A stretch of 64,000 bases of DNA, taken from the NCBI GenBank assembly GCA_013364255.1, contig CP054936.1, forward strand, positions 5,300,853-5,364,852. The letters are read 5' to 3'. Each line of letters begins with the position of its first letter. The first letter of the stretch is position 1. Positions 1 to 12,800 of this stretch are shown one piece after another. This stretch comes from Streptomyces seoulensis. GTDB lineage: Bacteria > Actinomycetota > Actinomycetes > Streptomycetales > Streptomycetaceae. The position numbers and the translations under genes are program-made. Below the pieces are notes generated by a model. The model worked only from the letters and a program-made list of their open reading frames with translations, searched no databases and was not told the origin of the DNA.

Positions 1-3472
<3,472 letters not shown>

Positions 3473-3664
3473 GCTGAGCGCCCCTCCCGACCTTCGTTCG
3501 AACGACGTGCTGCGTGTGCTGACTGCTGTCTGCTGTCTGCTGGGTGATCGCGGTGCGGCGCCGGCGCCGGCACGGCGGCCGCGCGGCGCGGCCGGACCCG
3601 GTGGGACGGGCCGCCGGGGCCGCCCGCTGCCGCTCGCGCCTCGTGCCGTGCCCGGGCGGCGGGC

Positions 3665-3880
3665 CTAGGCGGCCGTCTCGTCCATGCGGCGGCGCAGGCT
3701 GGCCGGACGGAGGTCCGTCCAGAGTTCCTCGATCCGCTGGAGGCAGTGCTCGCGCGGGCCCTCGGTGCCCTCGGCGTGCCAGCCGGCCGGGAGTTCGCGG
3801 TGCGCGTCCCAGATCGAGTACTGCTCCTCGTGGTTCAGGACGACCCGGTAGGTGCGGTGGTCGGTCTGCTCGTCAGCCAT
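3665..3880 (-). CDS. MbtH-family NRPS accessory protein
   Basis: This 71-residue protein has the MbtH hallmarks: NHEEQYSIW near the N-terminus, a P-AGW segment and the C-terminal WTDLRPASL block. MbtH proteins bind adenylation domains of NRPSs and help their folding or activity. It is the first gene of the second transcription unit of the cluster, 192 bases ahead of the C-A-T NRPS. An SD-like GAAGGGG lies before the ATG. A strong terminator upstream and a promoter-like GCTATATC (3929-3936) suggest it is expressed independently of the transporter genes. Confidence 0.96.
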   Translation of the reverse strand: MADEQTDHRTYRVVLNHEEQYSIWDAHRELPAGWHAEGTEGPREHCLQRIEELWTDLRPASLRRRMDETAA

Positions 3881-3928
3881 GACGGTGCCCCTTCTGTGGT
3901 CGGATGCCCGCTCAGCGTCGGACGGCGA

Positions 3929-3936
3929 GCTATATC
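3929..3936 (-). promoter_or_regulatory. Promoter-like element upstream of mbtH
   Basis: On the minus strand the sequence reads GATATAGC, about 50 bases before the MbtH start codon. It is an AT-rich island in very GC-rich DNA. The identical octamer occurs at 23347-23354, about 43 bases before fabG, the first gene of the other unit of the cluster. It could be a -10 element or part of a shared regulator site. There is no experimental basis for either. Confidence 0.4.
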
Positions 3937-4028
3937 GGGGCTCTTACGGGCTCTCTTTTGCACCTGCGGGCCCCCGCGGCCGCGCCCGGGGGCGGCCGCG
4001 GACACGGCGCGGCGCCCGCCGCGGACAG

Positions 4029-4069
4029 CACACGGCCCGGTCCCGCGGGGGTCGGGACCGGGCCGTGTG
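4029..4069. terminator. Strong hairpin terminator between transporter operon and mbtH unit
   Basis: Arms of 17 bases (left from CACACGGCCC, right ending GGGCCGTGTG) pair perfectly around a seven-base loop. It sits between the end of the ABC permease gene (4152) and the MbtH start (3880), where transcription runs right to left. It should separate the long biosynthetic/transport unit from mbtH and the second NRPS. There is no U-tract, as is usual in Streptomyces. Confidence 0.8.
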
Positions 4070-4151
4070 GGTCCGGGAGAGCTGGAGGGGTCCGGGCGGA
4101 CTGTGCGTCCGGGAAGACTGCGGTGCGGGCCGCCGCCCGCCCCGCGGCGGG

Positions 4152-6641
4152 CTACTCGCGGGCGCCGATCAGCTGCACGGCGCGGGCGCGCAGGGCTGCG
4201 CCGACCGGAAGCACCGTGCCGACGACCGCGAGCAGCGTGGAGACCACCGTGACGCCCAGGACGACGGTGTACGGCACGACGATCGGGGTGGCGCCGAACA
4301 GCTGGTACAGCGCCCCCCACAGCCCGGCGAGGTTGGCGGCGCCCGCGGCCAGCGCCAGCACCACGCCGATCGCCGACACCAGCAGCGACTCGGCGACGAA
4401 GAACCGCAGGACCTGGCGCGGTGTGGCGCCCGAGGTGCGCAGCACCGCCAGGTCGCGGCGGCGGTCGGCGGTCGCCATGAGCAGCGTGTTGAGGATCGCG
4501 ATGAAGCAGAACAGCATGATGATCAGCGCGGTGGAGCGCTGCCGCACCTCGTTCAGGTGCCGTGCGTAGGCGGCCTCCGAGGCGACCAGTTCGTCCCGGG
4601 TCAGGAAGGTGGCGTCCGCGCCGGCGACCGCCTTGCGGATGGCCGCCTCGGCCGCCGCGCGGTCGGTGCCCGGGTCCAGGGTGATGTAGGCGCGGCGGGC
4701 GAGGCCGTCGCGCGCGTACTGGGCGGTGCGGGCGAAGCGGGGCGGCAGATAGGCCACGTCCTCGCCGCGCAGCGCCTTATACACGGCGGCGACCTTGAGG
4801 TGGACGGTGCTGCCGTCGGCCATCAGCAGGGTCTGGGTGGAGCCGACGTCCAGGTGCCACAGGTCGGCGACGGCCATGCTGTCGTCGTTCAGGTCGTCCA
4901 GGGAGCCGGCGACGACCTCCAGGTTCATGGCCCGCTTCAGCGCCGCGGTGTCCACCACCATGCCGTCGTTCTCGTCGTAGCGGTCCTCGTCCTTCTCGTA
5001 GATCGTGGTGAGCAGGGGGGCGGCGATCTTCACGCCGGGGACCCGCGCCACCCGGTCGACCACCTCGGTGCTGATGCCGGGGGTGCCGTCGGGGGCGAGC
5101 GCGTACGGGGCCGTCACCTGGTGCTGGAGGCCGCTGTCGCGGGCCGCGCCCAGCGAGTCGGTCGCGGCGAGCAGGGAGAACGCCAGGCCGACGGTGAGCA
5201 GCACCGGCGCGACGGTGGCCGCGGTGCGGCGGCGGGAGGTGAGCGCGCTCTGCCGGACCAGCAGGGCGGTGGGTCCGGCGGAGTTGCGCCACGGCCACAT
5301 CAGCAGCCGGGTCAGCGGTCCGACGGCCATCGGCGCGAGGATCGCGGCCGCCAGCACCGGCACCATCAGCGACACCACATAAACGGTCGGCGAGAGCACC
5401 GTCACCGGGGAGCCGGTGGCGATCCACGCGGTCCAGCCGAGGCCGCCGACCAGCGCGGCCCCGCCGAGCAGGGCACGGCCGGGGGTGACGCCGGTGTCGT
5501 CGACGGCGGCCTCCCGCAGCGCCTCGATCGGCTGGACGGCGCCGGCCCGCCCGGCCGCGGCCGCCGCGCCGCCCACCGACACCAGCAGCCCCACCAGGAA
5601 GGCGCCGGCCAGCGGCGCCAGCACGGTCCAGTGCAGCGAGGGGGTGATGGTGAACCAGCTCGGCGACACGCCCATGGAGATCAGCATGTCGGCCAGGAGC
5701 TGCGCCCCGAACAGGCCGAGGACGACGCCGGCCGCGGACGAGACGCCGCCCACCAGGAGGGCTTCGTTGCGGACCATCTTGCGCACCTGCCGGGGCGTCG
5801 CGCCGACCGCGCGCAGCAGGGCGACCTCCCGGCGGCGCTGGACGACGGCGAAGGCGAAGGTGGACGCCACCACGAAGACGGCGGTGGTTCCGGCGACGCT
5901 CGCCATCACCGGCACCAGGGTGATGGTGTTGTCCAGGGTCTCGCGGTCCTCGGCCTCGCTGGCGTCGGCCTTGTGCCGGTCCGCGCCGGTGAGCACGTCG
6001 GCCTGGTCGCCGGCGGCGGCCTTGACCGCCGCCGGCGGGCCGAGCGCGGCCAGCGCGTCGATCCGCGGCGACAGCCGGGCGGCCTCCTGGTCGGAGAAGA
6101 AGACGGCGTCCTCGTAGCCGACCGGGGCGACGGTGCCGCTGACGGTGTACGTCCGGACGGCCGACGCCGTCAGCACGGTCACCTTCGCGCCGGTGCGGGC
6201 CTGGTCGGAGGGGACGACGATCTGGTCGTCCCCGGTGGGCGCGGCGCCGGAGGTGAGCCGGTAGCCGCCGAATCGGGCCACCGCCCACGGGTGGCCCACC
6301 TGGTCCTTGGGGCCGTCGCTCAGCTGCGCGTAGAAGGCGCGGTCCACGACGGTCTCGCCGGTCGCGGCGACCTTGTCGCGCAGTTCGGGGCTGAGTCCGC
6401 GGGCCGCCTGGGGGGAGCGGATGCCCAGGTCGTGCTGGGCCGGGTCCCAGTTCGGGGAGTCGGGGATCACCACGGCGGACGCGCCCGCGAAGCGCTCCAC
6501 CGGCCGGTCGGGCAGGTCGAACGCGGTCGTCAGCAGCAGTCCCATGGCCGCGACCTGCGCCACGCCGAGGACCAGGGCGACGACCGTGCCGAGGAAGGAG
6601 ACCCAGCGGGCCCGCAGGGTCTGGAAGGCCACGCCGATCAC
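4152..6641 (-). CDS. ABC transporter permease, FtsX/MacB type
   Basis: This 829-residue protein has the two-fold FtsX layout. It has an N-terminal membrane helix, a large extracytoplasmic domain, and a block of membrane helices containing the LLRAVGATPRQVRKMV coupling segment. A second copy of the layout follows, with VLRTSGATPRQVLRFF near the C-terminus. Such permeases work with a MacB/LolD-like ATPase in export or in envelope stress resistance. The gene overlaps the ATPase gene by four bases, so the pair is probably translationally coupled. Its place inside the NRPS operon makes product export or self-resistance likely, which is inference from position. Confidence 0.93.
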   Translation of the reverse strand: MIGVAFQTLRARWVSFLGTVVALVLGVAQVAAMGLLLTTAFDLPDRPVERFAGASAVVIPDSPNWDPAQHDLGIRSPQAARGLSPELRDKVAATGETVVDRAFYAQLSDGPKDQVGHPWAVARFGGYRLTSGAAPTGDDQIVVPSDQARTGAKVTVLTASAVRTYTVSGTVAPVGYEDAVFFSDQEAARLSPRIDALAALGPPAAVKAAAGDQADVLTGADRHKADASEAEDRETLDNTITLVPVMASVAGTTAVFVVASTFAFAVVQRRREVALLRAVGATPRQVRKMVRNEALLVGGVSSAAGVVLGLFGAQLLADMLISMGVSPSWFTITPSLHWTVLAPLAGAFLVGLLVSVGGAAAAAGRAGAVQPIEALREAAVDDTGVTPGRALLGGAALVGGLGWTAWIATGSPVTVLSPTVYVVSLMVPVLAAAILAPMAVGPLTRLLMWPWRNSAGPTALLVRQSALTSRRRTAATVAPVLLTVGLAFSLLAATDSLGAARDSGLQHQVTAPYALAPDGTPGISTEVVDRVARVPGVKIAAPLLTTIYEKDEDRYDENDGMVVDTAALKRAMNLEVVAGSLDDLNDDSMAVADLWHLDVGSTQTLLMADGSTVHLKVAAVYKALRGEDVAYLPPRFARTAQYARDGLARRAYITLDPGTDRAAAEAAIRKAVAGADATFLTRDELVASEAAYARHLNEVRQRSTALIIMLFCFIAILNTLLMATADRRRDLAVLRTSGATPRQVLRFFVAESLLVSAIGVVLALAAGAANLAGLWGALYQLFGATPIVVPYTVVLGVTVVSTLLAVVGTVLPVGAALRARAVQLIGARE

Positions 6642-7387
6642 GGGGACACCGCCAGGTAGGTCATGCGGGCGGCGACGGCCTCGGCGGTCGGCCGCTGGAG
6701 TTCGCCGACCAGACCGCCGTCGGCGAGGAACAGCACCCGGTCCGCGTAGGCGGCCACGTTCGGGTCGTGGGTGACCATGACGATGGTGGTCGTCACCTGG
6801 CCGTCGCCCTCGCCCGGACCGGCCAGCTCGCGCAGGGTGGAGAGCAGTTCGCGGCCGGTGGTCAGGTCGAGGGCGCCGGTGGGCTCGTCGGCGAACAGCA
6901 CCGCGGGCCGGGTCACCAGGGCGCGGGCGATGGCCACCCGCTGCTGCTGGCCGCCGGAGAGCTGGCTGGGCCTGCTGCCGGCCTTGTGCTCAAGGCCGAC
7001 CTGGGCGAGCGCCTCGCGCACCGCCCCGCGCGGCGGCTTGCGGCCCGCGAGCCGCATCGGCAGCCCCACGTTCTGCTCGGCGGTCAGCGACGGCAGCAGG
7101 TTGAACGACTGGAAGATGAAGCCGGTGGAGGCGCGGCGCAGTTCGGTCAGCTGGGTCTCGTTGAGCGCCGAGATGTCCTGGCCGTCGATGAACACCCGAC
7201 CGGAGGTGGGCCGGTCGAGACCGGCCGCACACTGTAAGAGGGTGGACTTGCCGGAGCCCGAGGGCCCCATGATCGCGGTGAAGCCGCCTCTGGGAAAGGA
7301 CAGCTCTACGTCGCGCAAGGCGCTGACCGCATTGTCGCCGGACCCGTAGGTCTTGGTCAGCGACTCCAGCCGGACTGCGTCATCCAT
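6638..7387 (-). CDS. ABC transporter ATP-binding protein, MacB/LolD type
   Basis: This 249-residue ATPase has Walker A GPSGSGKS at residues 41-48, the signature LSGGQQQR, and Walker B followed by DEPTGALD, typical of the LolD/MacB class. It overlaps the permease start by four bases and the end of the upstream MFS gene by eight, so it lies in one tightly packed export module. It energises the FtsX-type permease at 4152-6641. The substrate cannot be read from sequence; the cluster peptide is the natural candidate. Confidence 0.95.
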   Translation of the reverse strand: MDDAVRLESLTKTYGSGDNAVSALRDVELSFPRGGFTAIMGPSGSGKSTLLQCAAGLDRPTSGRVFIDGQDISALNETQLTELRRASTGFIFQSFNLLPSLTAEQNVGLPMRLAGRKPPRGAVREALAQVGLEHKAGSRPSQLSGGQQQRVAIARALVTRPAVLFADEPTGALDLTTGRELLSTLRELAGPGEGDGQVTTTIVMVTHDPNVAAYADRVLFLADGGLVGELQRPTAEAVAARMTYLAVSP

Positions 7388-8783
7388 CGGTTCTCCGCGC
7401 TTCCAGTGTGGTGAGGGGATCAGCCGGCGTCCCGTCCACGACGGAGGCCGGTGCGGGCGGGTCCAGCGCCGGCGGCACGGCCGGCTCGGGGGGTGTCAGC
7501 GCCGCGTCGGGAGGTTCGGTGCTGTCCGCGCGGTCCTCCCGGGCCGCTCCGGGCCTGCTGAACACGGCGGCCGCCACCAGGGCCAGCACGGCCATCACGG
7601 CCGAGAGCCCCATGAGGGTGTGCCGGCTGCCGACCGCCTCCAGCAGATATCCGGTACCGAGCGCGCCGAGCGAACTCGCCCCCGACACCAGGAGCATGAC
7701 GACGCTGCCGACCCGCCCCTGCATGTCGTTGGGGGTGATGCGCACCTGATAAGACATGCCGGAGACGGTAACAGTGGCTCCTATAAACGATGTTATGTAG
7801 AAAAGCGCCCCAAGTGCCACCGCTTGCCGGAAAAACACCGCACTGGGCATCACCACGGCCCAGGCGGTGTGCGCCAGGACCACGATGTGCCGCATCGGCA
7901 GCCGCCGGTTCAGCCAGCCGCCGGACAGCGCTCCGCACAGACCGCCCATGCCGCCCGCCGCCATGATCAGACCGATGGTGCCCGCGGCGCCCCCGTCCTC
8001 CCTGATCACCACGGCCACCGTCAGGATGAGCCCCTGGAAGACCAGGTTGCTGCCCGCGATGATCAGCAGCGCCGTCCTGAAGTAGGCCCTGCTCCACACC
8101 CAGCGCAGCCCGGCCGAGACCTCGGCGCGCAGCCGCCGTCCGCCGGGCCCCTTGCGCGGCGGCGGCTGGTTCTCCTTGCGCAGCCGCACCAGGGTGATCA
8201 GCGAGAAGAGGTAGAGCCCCACGCTCGACAGGAACGGCACCCACGCCGACAGACCGAACATCGCCCCGCTGGTCGGGTTGGCGATGAAGTTGACCCCGCG
8301 CGAGCGGGCCTCGTTGGTGGCCATCGCCGCGCTCAGCTGCTGGCGCGGCACCACACCGCGCACCATGGCCCGCTCGGACAGCTGGTAGAAGACGGTCATG
8401 CTGCTCTGCACGAACGCCACCACGGCGATGTGCGACACCCGCACCTGGTCCCCCGCCAGGGAGGCGGCGACCGTGGCCACGGCGATCATCCGTACCACGA
8501 CGCACGTCATCATGACCCGCCGCCGGTTCATGCGGTCCACCAGGACGCCCGCCGGCAACTGCACGAGCAGCGACGGCAGCAGTCCGGCGAACCCCACGAG
8601 ACCCGCGGCGCTCTTCGACCCGGTGTGCCACAGCACCAGCAGGGTGAAGGCCATGCCCGAGCAGCGCTCGGCCATCACCGACATCGCCGAGCCGGTCCAC
8701 AGCAGCCGGAAGTCGCGGTAGCTGCGCAGCGACGGCAGCTTGTGTCCGCCCTCGGCCGGGCCGGGCGTCAGCCTCTTTCTCAT
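7380..8783 (-). CDS. Major facilitator superfamily transporter
   Basis: A 467-residue integral membrane protein with about twelve hydrophobic segments. The segment GVLVDRMNRRRVMM between early helices matches the MFS loop motif of the enterobactin-exporter (EntS-like) class. The reading frame stays open further upstream, but the ATG at 8783 (MRKRLTPGP) is preferred because it overlaps the preceding carbamoyltransferase stop as ATGA. It may be a second exporter for the peptide. The C-terminal tail beyond residue 420 is Pro/Ala-rich and probably disordered. AT-rich codons near 7780-7840 are unusual for the region. Confidence 0.9.
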   Translation of the reverse strand: MRKRLTPGPAEGGHKLPSLRSYRDFRLLWTGSAMSVMAERCSGMAFTLLVLWHTGSKSAAGLVGFAGLLPSLLVQLPAGVLVDRMNRRRVMMTCVVVRMIAVATVAASLAGDQVRVSHIAVVAFVQSSMTVFYQLSERAMVRGVVPRQQLSAAMATNEARSRGVNFIANPTSGAMFGLSAWVPFLSSVGLYLFSLITLVRLRKENQPPPRKGPGGRRLRAEVSAGLRWVWSRAYFRTALLIIAGSNLVFQGLILTVAVVIREDGGAAGTIGLIMAAGGMGGLCGALSGGWLNRRLPMRHIVVLAHTAWAVVMPSAVFFRQAVALGALFYITSFIGATVTVSGMSYQVRITPNDMQGRVGSVVMLLVSGASSLGALGTGYLLEAVGSRHTLMGLSAVMAVLALVAAAVFSRPGAAREDRADSTEPPDAALTPPEPAVPPALDPPAPASVVDGTPADPLTTLEARRTDG

Positions 8784-9700
8784 GGACGGCCGGCCGCCCG
8801 GCACCACTCCAGGACCGCCATGGCGCTGTGCAGCTTGTGCGTGGCCTGCGTGAACGCCAGGCTCGCCGGGCCGTCCAGCACCTCGGCGGTGACCTCCTCG
8901 CCCCGGTGGGCGGGCAGGTCGTGCAGGAACACCGCCTCGGGGCTGCTCTCCCACAGGGCACCCGTCACCTGGAACGGAGCGAACACGGTCCGCCAGTCGG
9001 CGGTCGGCTTGCTGGTGCCGGTGGTCTGCCAGCGGGTGGTGTACACGGCGTCGAAACCGGCCGGCAGCGCGGCCATGTCGTGCTGCTCGGACAGCTTCGC
9101 GCCGCTGCGCGCCGCCTGCTCGGCGGCGGTGGCCAGGATGTCGGGCGCCAGCCCGTAACCCGGTGGGGTGCGCAGCTCCAGCTCGGTGTCCGGGTAGCGG
9201 GTGAGGGCCAGCGCGAGCGCCGCCGCGCTGTTGTTGCCCTCGCCCACGTACAGCACCCGCAGCCCCTCGATCCGGCCGAAGTGACAGTGCAGGGTGGTCA
9301 GATCGGTGAGCCCCTGCGTCGGGTGCTCCTCCGCGCTCATCGCGTTGACCACCGACATCGGCCCGGCCGCGGCCCAGGACCGCAGTTCGTCCGTCGCGTC
9401 CGCGGTCCGGGCCACCAGCAGGTCCAGCATCCCGGACAGCACCCGGCCGGTGTCCTCGGTGCTCTCCCCGGTGTTCAGCTGGAGGTCGTCGGGTCCGAAG
9501 GTGATCGTCCGCGCGCCGAGCCGCAGCGCCCCGCTGGTGAAGGCGGTACGGGTACGGGTCGAGGTGCGGCGGAAGTAGACGCCGACGATCGCGTCCCGCA
9601 GCGGCTCGGCGACCGCCCCGGCGGCGAACTCCGCCCCCCGGGCGACCAACGCGTACAGCTCGTCGTCGGTCAGATCGGTCAGTGAGATCAGGTGACGCAT
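8780..9700 (-). CDS. Ornithine/aspartate carbamoyltransferase-family enzyme, likely non-ornithine substrate
   Basis: The 306-residue protein keeps the carbamoyl-phosphate site: STRTR at residues 47-51 and HPTQ at 126-129. The amino-acid side is altered. The HCLP motif of ornithine carbamoyltransferases is HDLP at 260-263, and the ornithine-binding SMG loop is replaced by TTRWQTTG near 221-228. In the viomycin pathway a related enzyme carbamoylates 2,3-diaminopropionate to ureidoalanine. With SbnA/SbnB-like genes two and three genes upstream, carbamoylation of diaminopropionate is the best guess. A role in arginine synthesis is unlikely given the residue changes and location. Confidence 0.85.
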   Translation of the reverse strand: MRHLISLTDLTDDELYALVARGAEFAAGAVAEPLRDAIVGVYFRRTSTRTRTAFTSGALRLGARTITFGPDDLQLNTGESTEDTGRVLSGMLDLLVARTADATDELRSWAAAGPMSVVNAMSAEEHPTQGLTDLTTLHCHFGRIEGLRVLYVGEGNNSAAALALALTRYPDTELELRTPPGYGLAPDILATAAEQAARSGAKLSEQHDMAALPAGFDAVYTTRWQTTGTSKPTADWRTVFAPFQVTGALWESSPEAVFLHDLPAHRGEEVTAEVLDGPASLAFTQATHKLHSAMAVLEWCRAAGRP

Positions 9701-9809
9701 GCAGACGTCCTTCGTTCGGTGGCCTAGACGCTCGGGAAGGGCTGGTACGGCGTGCTCGGTGCCCGCGCGCTCGGTGCTCGGCGCGCGCTCGGTGGTCGGT
9801 GCCCGGCGC

Positions 9810-12800
9810 TCAGGACGAGCCGGCCAGCTCGGCGTCGATCTCGGCCCGGACGCGGTCCTCGATGTCCACGGCCAGCTGCGCGATGGTGGGCCGCTCGAAG
9901 ACGACCCGCATCGGCAGATCGAGGTCGAAGTCCTGTTGCAGCCGCGCGACCAGCCGCACCGCGAGGATGGAGTGCCCGCCCAGCTCGAAGAAGCTGTCGT
10001 GCGTGCTGGCGTCCTTGCCGAGCAGGTCGTGCCAGATCGCGGCGATGCGCTCCTCGGTCGGAGTGCGGGGCGCGGTGTGGGCGTCGGTGCGGAGGGCGTC
10101 GGGATCGGGCAGGGCGCGGTGGTCGAGCTTGCCGTTGGGCGTGAGCGGGAGCGCGTCGAGCTGGAGGTAGGCGGTGGGGATCATGTACTCGGGCAGGGTG
10201 TCGCTCAGATCCGGTACGGCGCCGACGACGTAGGCGATGAGGCGTTGGTCGTCGGTGGCGATGACGGCGGCGTCGGTGACGTAGGGGTGTGCGGTGAGGG
10301 CGGCGCGGATCTCGCCGAGTTCGATGCGGTAGCCGCGGATTTTGACTTGGTTGTCGATGCGGCCGAGGAATTCGACGCTGCCGTCGGTGCGCCAGCGGGC
10401 GAGGTCTCCGGTGCGGTAGAGGCGGCTGCTGGCGGGGCCGTAGGGGTCGGGGAGGAAGCGTTCGGCGGTGCGGGCGGGGTCGCCCGCGTAGCCTCTCGCT
10501 ACCCCGGTGCCGCCGACGTGGAGTTCGCCGACTGCTCCGACGGGGACGGGCTGGAGGTGGTGGTCGAGGATGCGCATGACCATGTTGGGCAGCGGTCGTC
10601 CGATGGGGACGACGCCCTCGAAGGGTTCGGTCAGCGGGTAGGTGCAGGTGCCGACGGTGGTCTCGGTCGGCCCGTATTCGTTGATGACCTGTCCGTCGCC
10701 GAGGATCTGCCGCCAGCGCTCGACCAGGGAGCCGGGGAGTGCTTCACCGGCGACGACGACCTTGCCGGTGAGGGTGCTGATCTGGGTGTCGGTGAGCTGG
10801 CCGGAGAGGATCTCCAAATGCCCGGGGGTGAGCTTGATGAAGGAGAACGGTCCCGCGGCTGCCAGAGCCGTTCCCAGATCGGTGAGTTCGCCGTGGAACA
10901 GCCAGGTGCGCTGGCCTGTGACGAGGGGTGCCCACAGGTTGGGGACGACGAGGTCGAAGGCGGTGGAGGAGAAGACGGGCGCGCCACCGGTTCCGGCCGT
11001 GGTGAGTTCTTGTGCGGCCCAGTGGATGTGGTTGGTGAGGTTGCGGTGGGTGACCTGGACGCCCTTGGGGCGGCCGGTGGAGCCGCTGGTGAAGATGGTG
11101 TAGGCGAGGGTGTCCGGGTCGACCGTCGTGACGGGTGCGGTGTTGGGGTGGTGGGAGTGGTCCTCGTCCACCCGTACGACGGGCACGGTGAACCGGTCGG
11201 CGTATGCCTTGGTCGTGAGGGCGGTCTGTACGCCGCCGTCGGCGACCATGCCCGCGATGCGTCCGGCGGGCAGGACCGGGTCCATGGGGACGTAACCCGC
11301 CCCGGCCCGCCACACCGCCAGCAGCGCTACGACGAGGTCCACCGAGCGGTCGAGCAGGACCGCCACCGAGGACTCCGCGCCCACGCCCGCTTCGCGCAGT
11401 GTGTGGGCCAGGCGGTTGGCCCGGACGTCCAGCTCGGCGTACGTCAGCGTCGTGTCGCCCGAGGCGACCGCGACCGCGTCCGGCCGTTCGGTCGCCTGGC
11501 GGGCGATCAGCTCGGGCACGGACACATCCGGCACCGCCGCCGCCGAGTCGTTCCACAGCCGCAGCAGGCGGTGTTCGTGGACGGTGGTGAGGTCGAGGGC
11601 GGAGAGCGGGGTGTCGGGGGCGTCGGCGACGCTCTGGAGGAGCCGGACGAAGTGGTCGGCCATGCGTTCCACGGTGCTGTGCGCGAAGAGCGCGGAGGCG
11701 TACTCGAAGGCGCCGGTCAGGGAGCCGTCGGCGTGCCGCCAGACGAACATCGTGAGGTCGGTCTTGGCGACCCGCCAGGCGCCCTGGAAGGCGTCCATGA
11801 GCACCCCGTCGGCGGCCACCGCGGTGGCGCCCTCGTCCTGGAGGTCGAAGGCCACCTGGTAGAGGGGGGTGCGGGACAGGTCGCGGACCGGCTGGAGTTC
11901 GTCCACCAGCCGCTCGAAGGGGAGTTCCTGGTGCGCGAAGCCGGAGAGCACGGTCTCCCTGGTCCGGTCGAGCAGCTGGGCGAAGGAGGGGTCGCCGGTC
12001 AGGTCGGCGCGCAGGACGAGCGAGTTCAGGAAGAAGCCCACGGTGTCCTGGATCTCCGGGCGCAGCCGGCCGGTGACGGGGCTGCCGACGCCGAAGTCCT
12101 CCTGGCCGCTGTAGCGGGAGATCAGCGCGGCGAACGCGGCGAGGAGCGTGGCGTACGGGGTGGCGCCGTGCCGTCGGCCGATGCCGCTGAGGGCGTCGGC
12201 GAGTCCGACGGGTACGGAGAAGCGCACGCCCTGGCCCCGGCCGTCGCGGCGGGCCGGGCGGGGCCGGTCGGTGCGCAGCTGGAGTTCGGGCATGCCGCGC
12301 AGGGCGGTCTTCCAGTACTCCAGCTCGCGGTCCAGGACGGCGTCGTCGGAGCGGGCCGCCTGCCAGGCGGCGTAGTCGGCGTACTGCACGGCCGGCGCGG
12401 GGAGTTCGGGTGCGCGGCCCGCCTGGGCGGCGGCGCACAGCTCGCGGATCTCCCGCTCCAGGACGACCGTGGACCAGCCGTCGCTGGCGATGTGGTGGAC
12501 GGTGACCAGCAGCACAGGGCCGCCGAGCGGGACGCGGACCAGCAGGGCGCGCCACAGCGGGCCCTCGGCCAGGTCGAAGCCGCGGTGGAACTGCTCGCCG
12601 AAGAGACGCTCCAGGTCCGGTTCGCCGGCGTCCTCCACGCGCAGTTCGACGGGCCGCGCGGCCACCACGGTCTGCCGGGGCTCCTCGCCCTGGAGGAGGT
12701 AGCGGGTGCGCAGCGCCTCGTGCCGCTGCTCCAGGGTGTCCAGGGCGGCGCGGACGGTGTCCTCGGTGGTGCCGGCGGGCAGCCGCAGGAAGAGGGGGGC

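Noticed and set aside
8780..9700. Biosynthetic ornithine carbamoyltransferase (argF)
   Set aside because: SMG loop and HCLP motif are changed and the gene lies inside a peptide cluster with no other arginine genes.
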